Positions 7,528-13,169 of a stretch of DNA of 27,318 nt are shown here, piece after piece; position 1 is the stretch's first letter; each line of letters opens with the position of its first letter. The notes under the pieces are model-generated. The model was not told where the DNA came from and searched no databases. It saw only the letters and a program-made list of their open reading frames with translations. Position numbers and translations under genes: made by a program. This DNA comes from Bacteroidetes bacterium UBA6161 (GTDB lineage Bacteria; Bacteroidota; Bacteroidia; NS11-12g; UBA955), in assembly GCA_002422315.1 (NCBI GenBank), contig DIUJ01000014.1, forward strand, positions 19,101-46,418. Reading direction: 5' to 3'.

Positions 7528-8499
7528 TTATATAAGATTTTTTTGAATAACTTTATCTAACTTGAACAAGGTACTGATAGAACCATGTTCGTGAATTTGT
7601 CTAATTGCTTTGGAGAATAAAGGTGCAGCTGACAATACTTTAATTTTGCTACTTCCTTTAGTGTTTACGGGGATAGTGTCACAAACTACAAGTTCTGTAA
7701 GCACAGAGTTCTCAATATTCTCATACGCTTTGCCAGATAAAACAGGGTGGGTACAAACTGCTCTAACACTTTTCGCTCCTTTTTCCATTAGCAGAGCTGC
7801 TGCTTTACACAATGTGCCTGCCGTATCTACTAAATCATCCACAAGTACCACATCCATTCCTTCTACATCCCCTATTACTTGCATTGCTGCAATTTCGTTT
7901 GCTCTTTTTCTTTGTTTGTCACAAATTATCATTGGGCAATCCAGGGTTCTTGCATATTCTCTATTCCTTGCAGTGGCCCCTACATCTGGAGAACCAATTG
8001 CTAGATTTTCTAGTCCTAAAGAAGCGATATATGGTATAAAAATCACAGAGGCATCCAAGTGGTCCACAGGAATATTGAAAAATCCTTGGATTTGAGGTGC
8101 GTGAAGATCCATAGTTATTACTCTATTCGCTCCACTTGCGCTCAATATATCCGCAATCATTTTAGAACCTATAGAAACACGTGGTTTATCTTTTCTGTCT
8201 TGACGAGCATACCCAAAATAAGGAATTACAGCAGTAATGTAATTTGCACTAGCTCTTCTTGCAGCATCAATCATAAGTAAAAGTTCCATAAGATTGTCTG
8301 AAGGGGCATAAGTAGATTGAATTACAAACACATCGCTTCCTCTAACAGATTCATTGAAACTTGGTTGGATTTCCCCGTCGCTAAACTTAGATATAGTAAC
8401 ATCACCAAGAGGCTTGCCGTAGTAATCAGCAATCTTTTCAGACAAAGTCAAAGAGCCTGTGCCTGAGAATAATTTTACTTGGTTGATAATTGATGTCAC
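7528..8499 (-). CDS. prs: Ribose-phosphate pyrophosphokinase (PRPP synthetase)
   Basis: The 323-residue enzyme makes PRPP from ribose 5-phosphate and ATP, feeding purine, pyrimidine, NAD, His and Trp synthesis. Visible family motifs are FSDGEIQPSFNESVRG, the flexible-loop segment YARQDRKDKPRVSIGSK, the metal-binding signature DLHAPQIQGFFNIPVDHL, and the PRPP-binding loop VVLVDDLVDTAGT. All key acidic residues appear intact and the length is normal. It begins 39 bases downstream of the tRNA-Gln gene with no promoter or terminator visible between, so both may come from the promoter at 8621-8651. rplY follows 15 bases later. Confidence 0.97.
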   Translation of the reverse strand: MTSIINQVKLFSGTGSLTLSEKIADYYGKPLGDVTISKFSDGEIQPSFNESVRGSDVFVIQSTYAPSDNLMELLLMIDAARRASANYITAVIPYFGYARQDRKDKPRVSIGSKMIADILSASGANRVITMDLHAPQIQGFFNIPVDHLDASVIFIPYIASLGLENLAIGSPDVGATARNREYARTLDCPMIICDKQRKRANEIAAMQVIGDVEGMDVVLVDDLVDTAGTLCKAAALLMEKGAKSVRAVCTHPVLSGKAYENIENSVLTELVVCDTIPVNTKGSSKIKVLSAAPLFSKAIRQIHEHGSISTLFKLDKVIQKNLI

Positions 8500-8538
8500 T
8501 TCTTTTAATGCTAAGTTGTTGGGTCATTTTTGCTAAAG

Positions 8539-8609
8539 TTGCCCGAGCTGGATTCGAACCAACACAAACTGGACCAAAACCAGTTGTCCTGCCATTAGAC
8601 GATCGGGCA
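8539..8609 (-). tRNA. tRNA-Gln (UUG)
   Basis: The minus strand folds as a full cloverleaf. The acceptor arms TGCCCGA and TCGGGCA pair perfectly with discriminator A. The anticodon stem ACTGG/CCAGT encloses the loop TTTTGGT with anticodon TTG, and the T loop is GTTCGAA. The CCA end is not encoded. It sits 39 bases upstream of prs on the same strand. Confidence 0.96.
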
Positions 8610-8620
8610 AAAATGGGCTG

Positions 8621-8651
8621 CAAAAATAAACATTGTTTTTATGTTTGCAAA
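8621..8651 (-). promoter_or_regulatory. Promoter of tRNA-Gln and probably prs-rplY
   Basis: On the minus strand it reads TTTG (8651-8648), 19 bases, then TATTTTTG (8628-8621): both boxes are exact. The -7 box ends 11 bases before the tRNA 5' end. It is the only good promoter seen upstream of prs. Confidence 0.8.
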
Positions 8652-8673
8652 CCTTTTTTTATTTTTTTTTAAA

Positions 8674-9234
8674 TCAAATTGTTTTGATCTCTTTTTCTTT
8701 TTCTACTAACAATGTATCTATTCTGGTGATGTAGCTGTCTATAAGCTTTTGAACCTGAGTTTCAGCATCTTTTACCAAATCTTCTGCCACTCCATCCTTT
8801 TGTGCTTTCTTAAGTTGCTCCATTGCGTCTTTTCTCAAACTTCTAATACCTACCTTAGAGTTTTCACTCTCCAATTTGGAAGCTTTAACCAAATCCAACC
8901 TACGCTGCTCGGTTAATGGTGGAATATTGATTCGTATACTTTGTCCATCGTTTTGAGGTGCAAAACCCAAATTACTATTGATAATTGCTCTCTCTATATC
9001 GTTGATTATATGTCTTTCCCAAGGCTGTATGCTAAGCGTCCTAGCTTCAGGAGCAGACACATTGGCTACTTGGCTTAGAGGGGTCATGGCACCGTAGTAT
9101 TCCACCAACACGCCTTCTAGCATTTCAGGGCTAGCTTTTCCTGCTCTTATTCTACTAAACTCTACTTGGGTATGTTTAATATTTTTCTCCAAGTTTGCTT
9201 TTAGCTGCTCTACGATAGACTTTATTTGTTCCAT
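8674..9234 (-). CDS. frr: Ribosome recycling factor
   Basis: The 186-residue protein is full length for RRF, which with EF-G splits post-termination ribosomes. Family landmarks are HTQVEFSRIRAGKASPEML near the start, the GAMTPLSQVANVSAPEAR hinge and beta domain, SIQPWERHIINDIERAI, PPLTEQRRLDLVK and the long C-terminal helix. The start is fixed by the helix beginning MEQIKSIVEQLK. It is a single gene here, with tRNA-Gln next downstream on the same strand. The only hairpin near its stop is weak (ATCAAA at 8673-8678 with TTTGAT at 8683-8688), so some readthrough into tRNA-Gln is possible. Confidence 0.97.
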   Translation of the reverse strand: MEQIKSIVEQLKANLEKNIKHTQVEFSRIRAGKASPEMLEGVLVEYYGAMTPLSQVANVSAPEARTLSIQPWERHIINDIERAIINSNLGFAPQNDGQSIRINIPPLTEQRRLDLVKASKLESENSKVGIRSLRKDAMEQLKKAQKDGVAEDLVKDAETQVQKLIDSYITRIDTLLVEKEKEIKTI

Positions 9235-9253
9235 ACCTAAATTTTAAGGACTG

Positions 9254-9285
9254 CAAAGAAAATATTTTTTTGTGTAACTCCCAAA
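9254..9285 (-). promoter_or_regulatory. Candidate promoter of frr, variant -7 box
   Basis: The minus strand reads TTTG (9285-9282), 20 bases, then TTTCTTTG (9261-9254), 19 bases before the start codon. The second base departs from TAnnTTTG, so this is a tentative call. The same variant octamer precedes two other genes here, ending at 19957 (minus) and 22912 (plus). Confidence 0.4.
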
Positions 9286-9325
9286 ATATTAGTTCAAAAT
9301 CAGAATTCTAGATTGATTAGAAAAA

Positions 9326-10039
9326 TTATTGCCCGCTATTATTATACAAATACCCTAATAAAATCAGTATAGACCAAACAATCAATACTGACACTAAAAT
9401 TTCATTAAGATCACTTTGCTCTGGCTTCTCTTTAAGTAAGTATAAAGTACCAAAAATAACCCCTGGAAGATACAACATCATGTATAGTGCAAAAGAAATA
9501 GCAATCAGTAAATTTGTCTCTGACCCGGGACCATGAATAACATAAATGGCCACCGCTGCTCCAAGTGGAAGAATTGCAATTAAAATAATTGAAAGATTAT
9601 ACCACCAAGATTTCTTTTCTTGTTTTGTTGATTTGTGAGACCTTTTGGTGATTTTTTTCTCAGAAATTTCTTTTTGGTTATATTTTGTTTGTATTTGACC
9701 ATCAGATTTAGTTTTTAAAACCCTCGTAAAAGTATTTGTAGGTAACGATTCTTGTGTTTGTGAATCATTTACATTTTCAGCTAATTTACTGTTTAATTCT
9801 GTGATTGTTTGTTGGCCTTGTACAACAATTTCAGAGTCTTTATCTTTTAAAATGAATTTGCTTTTATCTGTTGTTTTTCGATTAGTCACTAAAGGATTGT
9901 ATTTATTTGTAGAGAAATCTATATGAAATCCATTAGAATATCTTCTTTTAGTAATATTTATACTGGTACATGAATTAAATAAAAGCATAAATACCAAGCC
10001 GATAAAACTAATTTTCTTAATGCATAAAGTCATTTTCAT
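9326..10039 (-). CDS. Lipoprotein with Pmp3/YqaE-like membrane tail
   Basis: The protein has 237 residues. Residues 1-24 are a lipoprotein signal (IGLVFMLLFNSC, lipidated Cys24). Soon after comes TKRRYSNGFHID, a short motif I recall from many Bacteroidota lipoproteins. Residues about 45-140 are polar, low in complexity and rich in K, S, T and Q. The last 95 residues hold three hydrophobic segments. The first two, with their connection (ILIAILPLGAAVAIYVI, then GPGSETNLLIAI and LYLPGVIFGTLYLL), resemble the two-helix Pmp3/YqaE family; the third (ILVSVLIVWSILILLGYLY) is extra. Pmp3 proteins are small membrane proteins linked to salt or envelope stress. The joined architecture is unusual because lipoproteins rarely carry membrane helices. 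The function is unknown. Confidence 0.75.
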   Translation of the reverse strand: MKMTLCIKKISFIGLVFMLLFNSCTSINITKRRYSNGFHIDFSTNKYNPLVTNRKTTDKSKFILKDKDSEIVVQGQQTITELNSKLAENVNDSQTQESLPTNTFTRVLKTKSDGQIQTKYNQKEISEKKITKRSHKSTKQEKKSWWYNLSIILIAILPLGAAVAIYVIHGPGSETNLLIAISFALYMMLYLPGVIFGTLYLLKEKPEQSDLNEILVSVLIVWSILILLGYLYNNSGQ

Positions 10040-10053
10040 AAATTTATTATAAA

Positions 10054-10061
10054 CAAACTTA
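10054..10061 (-). promoter_or_regulatory. Likely -7 element for the Pmp3-like lipoprotein gene
   Basis: The minus strand reads TAAGTTTG, matching TAnnTTTG, 14 bases before the start codon. A TTG at 10080-10078 gives a weak -33 with 16-base spacing. Confidence 0.45.
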
Positions 10062-10127
10062 ATGTTATAAATTTAAACAAGAAAGAAAGAAATCCAGATA
10101 AAGTTACAATCCTATGAATTTGAGCCC

Positions 10128-10156
10128 AAAAAAAAAGTGGATCCTTTCGAATCCAC
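10128..10156 (-). terminator. Terminator of gap
   Basis: GTGGAT (10137-10142) pairs with ATCCAC (10151-10156). On the minus strand the hairpin is followed by a U run from the nine A residues at 10128-10136. It is 30 bases past the gap stop codon. Confidence 0.75.
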
Positions 10157-10185
10157 AATTTTTCAATCAAATATAATTATGAAAA

Positions 10186-11178
10186 TTACTTTGCCATTTT
10201 AATTGCAAGGTCTGCAATTCTATTGGAATACCCTGCTTCATTGTCGTACCATCCAACCACTTTTACGGTATTTCCAATTACCATAGTTAAGTCGCTGTCG
10301 AAAATACAAGAGTGAGGATTTCCAACTATATCAATAGAAACAATAGGATCTGTGGTATATTCCAAAATCCCTTTCATGCTTCCGTCAGCTGCATTTTTAA
10401 ATGCTGCATTAATTTCTTCGATTGATTTAGGGTTTCTAACTACACAAGTAAAATCTGTAACCGAACCGTCAGGAATAGGAACCCTCATTGCGTTACCGTT
10501 TAATTTTCCTTTCATGTGAGGCAACACCTCTCCTACTGCTTTGGCTGCGCCAGTGCTTGTGGGTACTATAGAGTATGCAGCGGCTCTAGCTCTTCTAAGA
10601 TCTGAGTGGGGCGCATCGTGCAATCTTTGGTCAGAAGTATAGGCATGTATAGTGGTCATAAAACCATTTTCAATTCCGCACAGGTCATCAAGAACTTTAA
10701 CCATAGGGGCAAGACAATTGGTAGTACAAGAAGCGTTAGAAACTACTGTTTCTTCGCCTGTTAATATTTCGTCGTTTACACCTAATACAATAGTTTTAAG
10801 TCCTGCACCTTTACCCGGAGCGCTAATAATTACTTTTCTTGCTCCAGCGGTTACGTGTTTTCCGGCGGTTTCTGTATCGGTAAATCTACCTGTAGACTCT
10901 ATTACTACATCTACACCAAGTTCTTTCCAAGGCAAATTTTCTGGTTTTGCTTCTGCATATACTGCAATTCTTTTTCCGTTCACAGTAATAGATTGGTCGT
11001 CATAAGAAACTGTACCTGGGTATCTTCCGTGTACAGAGTCGTATTTTAATAAATGAGCCAAAGTTTTGTTGTCTGTTAAGTCATTAATAGCCACAACTTC
11101 AGCCTCTGGGTTTTGCATCAATACTTTAAATGCAAGACGTCCAATGCGTCCAAATCCGTTGATTGCGATTTTTGCCAT
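10186..11178 (-). CDS. gap: Glyceraldehyde-3-phosphate dehydrogenase
   Basis: Taking the start at 11178 gives 330 residues, the normal size, beginning MAKIAINGFGRIGR. The open frame reaches back to 11217, but that ATG lies inside the -7 box at 11215-11222, so the extra 13 residues are unlikely to be made. The NAD-binding fold has GFGRIG and the Asp of VVAINDLTD, which favours NAD over NADP. The catalytic segment is SNASCTTNC (nucleophile near Cys151). HAYTSDQRLHDAPH, RRARAAAYSIVPTSTGAAKA and WYDNEAGYSNR are all present. The enzyme oxidises glyceraldehyde 3-phosphate to 1,3-bisphosphoglycerate in glycolysis and can run in reverse in gluconeogenesis. It is a monocistronic unit. Confidence 0.97.
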   Translation of the reverse strand: MAKIAINGFGRIGRLAFKVLMQNPEAEVVAINDLTDNKTLAHLLKYDSVHGRYPGTVSYDDQSITVNGKRIAVYAEAKPENLPWKELGVDVVIESTGRFTDTETAGKHVTAGARKVIISAPGKGAGLKTIVLGVNDEILTGEETVVSNASCTTNCLAPMVKVLDDLCGIENGFMTTIHAYTSDQRLHDAPHSDLRRARAAAYSIVPTSTGAAKAVGEVLPHMKGKLNGNAMRVPIPDGSVTDFTCVVRNPKSIEEINAAFKNAADGSMKGILEYTTDPIVSIDIVGNPHSCIFDSDLTMVIGNTVKVVGWYDNEAGYSNRIADLAIKMAK

Positions 11179-11214
11179 GATTGTTTTATTTGTTTTTGGG
11201 GTTTTAAAGTGCTG

Positions 11215-11222
11215 CAAAAGTA
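11215..11222 (-). promoter_or_regulatory. -7 element of gap
   Basis: The minus strand reads TACTTTTG, matching TAnnTTTG, 36 bases before the chosen gap start. No clear TTTG sits at -33. It is divergent from the tRNA-Glu promoter, whose -33 box starts 26 bases away. Confidence 0.5.
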
Positions 11223-11247
11223 TGCAAAAAAAATTTTTAAAAAAACA

Positions 11248-11278
11248 TTTGCATAATCAAATATTAATATTACCTTTG
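11248..11278 (+). promoter_or_regulatory. Promoter of tRNA-Glu
   Basis: TTTG (11248-11251), 19 bases, then TACCTTTG (11271-11278): both boxes match the Bacteroidota consensus. The tRNA begins 18 bases after the -7 box. Confidence 0.8.
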
Positions 11279-11296
11279 CACCGCAATTGAAACAAT

Positions 11297-11368
11297 GGCC
11301 CGTTCGTCTATCGGTTAGGACAAGCGGTTTTCATCCGCTAAAGAGGGGTTCGACTCCCCTACGGGCTA
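11297..11368 (+). tRNA. tRNA-Glu (UUC)
   Basis: The acceptor GGCCCGT pairs with ACGGGCT (the first pair is G:U), discriminator A. The anticodon stem AGCGG/CCGCT holds the loop TTTTCAT with anticodon TTC. The T arm AGGGG-TTCGACT-CCCCT is perfect. CCA is not encoded. Its own promoter and a terminator (11371-11397) make it a separate unit from the tRNA-His gene that follows. Confidence 0.95.
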
Positions 11369-11370
11369 CA

Positions 11371-11397
11371 AAAAAGCTTCACTTGGTGAAGCTTTTT
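11371..11397 (+). terminator. Terminator of tRNA-Glu
   Basis: AAAAAGCTTCAC (11371-11382) pairs perfectly with GTGAAGCTTTTT (11386-11397) around a three-base loop and ends in five T. It begins two bases after the tRNA. Confidence 0.85.
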
Positions 11398-11433
11398 CAG
11401 TTTAATACTCTGTATTAAAACTAGTTCTGTAAA

Positions 11434-11465
11434 TTTGTAGGAATATATTTATTTCCTTATATTTG
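11434..11465 (+). promoter_or_regulatory. Promoter of tRNA-His
   Basis: TTTG (11434-11437), 20 bases, then TATATTTG (11458-11465). The tRNA begins 13 bases further on. Confidence 0.7.
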
Positions 11466-11478
11466 CAACTCTTTAAAT

Positions 11479-11553
11479 GGTGATTGTAGCTCAGTTGGTT
11501 AGAGCGCCGGTTTGTGGTACCGGAGGTCGCGGGTTCGAGCCCCGTCCTTCACC
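11479..11553 (+). tRNA. tRNA-His (GUG), acceptor stem with two mismatches
   Basis: The anticodon stem CCGGT/ACCGG encloses TTGTGGT with anticodon GTG. The D stem (GCTC/GAGC) and T stem (GCGGG/CCCGT, loop TTCGAGC) are sound. The extra 5' G (11479, position -1) can pair with C73 (11553), as expected for tRNA-His. The acceptor stem is odd: GTGATTG (11480-11486) faces CCTTCAC (11546-11552), so positions 5:68 (T:T) and 6:67 (T:C) cannot pair. A 5' arm of GTGAAGG would pair fully. Promoter and terminator are intact, so it looks like an expressed gene. Confidence 0.9.
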
Positions 11554-11558
11554 CCATT

Positions 11559-11593
11559 AAAACCCGATGTTTCGATAAACATCGGGTTTTTTT
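11559..11593 (+). terminator. Terminator of tRNA-His
   Basis: A perfect 14-bp stem, AAAACCCGATGTTT (11559-11572) with AAACATCGGGTTTT (11577-11590), has the loop CGAT and ends in seven T. It shares its CCCGATG/CATCGGG stem with the terminator at 11668-11701. Confidence 0.9.
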
Positions 11594-11667
11594 ATGCGTA
11601 AAATTATTTATTTAAGAAACGTTCCAAAAGTTTACAACTTTGGGTAAATCACATATCTCTAACAAAC

Positions 11668-11701
11668 AAAAAACCCGATGCATTTACACATCGGGTTTTT
11701 T
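11668..11701 (-). terminator. Terminator of the Cys-rich lipoprotein gene, probably bidirectional
   Basis: A perfect 13-bp stem, AAAAAACCCGATG (11668-11680) with CATCGGGTTTTTT (11689-11701), has an eight-base loop. It lies 23 bases past the minus-strand stop at 11725. Six A or T on each side allow action on both strands, backing up the tRNA-His terminator. Confidence 0.85.
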
Positions 11702-11724
11702 ACTATTCGTTTATTGCTATGCTC

Positions 11725-12408
11725 TTAGCACCTTTCCATACAAGCTCTGTACAATTTCCATTGGCGCTCGTTTAGAACTCTTTGAACTCTTGCTAAGTAT
11801 TCTCTATGGCATTTTGCAATTTCTTTACACAATTGCTCTCTGCCATCGGCATTTCTTATCAATTCTCTAAACTTCGTATTAATCCTTTCAATTCTTTGTT
11901 TCAGTTGTGCCCTGTCTATGTCTCCTTTTCTAAATGCCATGTGCGCATTTTTCACAGCGGTTCTATACTCTTCCATTACCCTTTGGTGGGCAGCAGCCAA
12001 TCTTCTTTTAGCAGTAGAAGAGCATTTTTGAAACTCAGCCCAAGAACGGCGCAAGTGTTGCACTTGTTCATCGCTTAAATTCATTTCCCTAAGAACATGG
12101 TTGCAGTTGCATGGCACACATGCAGTTCTGTCCATAGCTCCCATTGTTTCATTTTTAAGTTCCATTGGATCAGAATTAAACTTGCAGCTAATCCCATCGT
12201 TTTTCAACTCTGGCATTTCTGTTTCGTTGGCTTCTGCAAGTTGTACTTCTATCAAATCCTGCATGGCATTTTCTTCCATTTGGTCCAATTCAGCCTGCAT
12301 GCTAAGTTCATTCCCTGCAGAATTATTCGTTTGTTGCTCTTTATTACAAGCTACAGCTAGCAATGATACAAGAGCCACAACCCAAAAACTAGTAGTTATT
12401 TTTTTCAT
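11725..12408 (-). CDS. Cys-rich Spy/CpxP-like lipoprotein
   Basis: The start at 12408 gives 227 residues with a textbook lipoprotein signal (MKKITTSFWV, then LLAVAC, lipidated Cys21). The frame extends to 12468, but a TATATTTG promoter box at 12436-12429 lies inside that extension. After an acidic Q/E-rich linker (about 25-70), residues 105-227 are a highly basic helical region. It carries two LTxxQ-like motifs, LSDEQVQHL (about 111) and LNERQWKLY (about 212), the arrangement of the Spy/CpxP/CnrX helical periplasmic proteins. Nine further cysteines are at about 75, 97, 100, 102, 129, 194, 200, 223 and 227, including CVPCNC and a C-terminal CMERC. Spy/CpxP proteins bind misfolded proteins or metals; which applies here is not known. 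Confidence 0.7.
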   Translation of the reverse strand: MKKITTSFWVVALVSLLAVACNKEQQTNNSAGNELSMQAELDQMEENAMQDLIEVQLAEANETEMPELKNDGISCKFNSDPMELKNETMGAMDRTACVPCNCNHVLREMNLSDEQVQHLRRSWAEFQKCSSTAKRRLAAAHQRVMEEYRTAVKNAHMAFRKGDIDRAQLKQRIERINTKFRELIRNADGREQLCKEIAKCHREYLARVQRVLNERQWKLYRACMERC

Positions 12409-12428
12409 TTGTTGCATTTTTAGTTTAA

Positions 12429-12436
12429 CAAATATA
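12429..12436 (-). promoter_or_regulatory. -7 element of the Cys-rich lipoprotein gene
   Basis: The minus strand reads TATATTTG, matching TAnnTTTG, 20 bases before the ATG at 12408. No good -33 box is seen. Its place rules against the longer frame start at 12468. Confidence 0.5.
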
Positions 12437-12470
12437 GAAAAATCCAATAGAACAGCTGTGCTTTTCATCT

Positions 12471-12507
12471 AAAAAAATGTATTCCGATGCCATCTGTATG
12501 TAATACA
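12471..12507 (-). terminator. Weak terminator of the receptor/lipoprotein unit
   Basis: TGTATT (12478-12483) pairs with AATACA (12502-12507) around an 18-base loop, and the minus-strand transcript would then run into seven U (A at 12471-12477). Only six pairs form, so confidence is low. It is the only candidate between the genes ending at 12595 and starting at 12408. Confidence 0.35.
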
Positions 12508-12594
12508 ATGGTTTATATTATGTCTTATTACACCTATTTTGTAGTAATGGCAAATTCAAGCATGGTGTACAATATTGCTTTGTTTTTATTTTCT

Positions 12595-13158
12595 CTACTC
12601 TATTTCTGTTACAAACTCTATATCCACATCTGTAGCCCCTAAATCACAGTTTCCATTTTTTATTCCGGGTTGATGTTTTAATACAAACTTTACTTTCCCC
12701 TGAGCCGTTACTCCTGTTTGCCAAGTGCTTTGCAACCCAATTGGCAACTTGCCATCAGAATCGGTAATATAAATCTTTAAATCACTTTCTAATGCCTCAC
12801 TAGGATAAAAACACATTAAATGGTTTGCTGCATCTTTTAGAAAATCAGCAGTAAGGTCTTCTGGCTTATCGGGATTACTTCTGTCTAAGAGCCTAATTTG
12901 TAAAGTGTAAGAAGTATTGTTTTGCAAGCGAATAGTATCCCTAATCTGAGGAGGCAAACCCCCGGGACCATCGGTATCGCTAAAGGTAAAAACAAGAGAG
13001 TCATTGTCATTTCCTGCTTCCTTAAAAATGGTTTGCACGGTGGTAATAAAACCATGTTCATCTGTGTCGCTTGGTGGGGTATTGGGTTTGTCCCTGTCTT
13101 TTTTGCAACCTGCAACTACAAAGCTTAAAAATACTAGGGTGTAAATTATTTTTTTCAT
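12595..13158 (-). CDS. Lipoprotein partner of the TonB receptor
   Basis: This 187-residue protein has a lipoprotein signal (IIYTLVFLSFVVAGC, lipidated Cys18) and a compact beta-rich domain. The elements HGFITTV, LVFTFSDTDGPGG, LQNNTSYTLQIRLLDRSNP, DLTADFLKDAANHLMCFYP and GATDVDIEFVTEI match a lipoprotein type that I recall lying beside TonB receptors in many Bacteroidota and often labelled only as hypothetical. It begins 11 bases after the receptor stop codon, so the two are translated from one message. It is probably anchored at the outer membrane and helps capture the receptor's ligand. The ligand is not evident from this protein. Confidence 0.75.
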   Translation of the reverse strand: MKKIIYTLVFLSFVVAGCKKDRDKPNTPPSDTDEHGFITTVQTIFKEAGNDNDSLVFTFSDTDGPGGLPPQIRDTIRLQNNTSYTLQIRLLDRSNPDKPEDLTADFLKDAANHLMCFYPSEALESDLKIYITDSDGKLPIGLQSTWQTGVTAQGKVKFVLKHQPGIKNGNCDLGATDVDIEFVTEIE

Positions 13159-13169
13159 CTTTTAAAATT

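Noticed and set aside
8438..8623. 61-codon minus-strand frame over tRNA-Gln
   Set aside because: RSSNGRTTGFGPVCVGSNPA is a typical spurious translation of a tRNA gene.
11179..11217. N-terminally extended GAPDH from the ATG at 11217
   Set aside because: That ATG overlaps the TACTTTTG promoter box, and GAPDH proteins begin at the MAKIAINGFG position.
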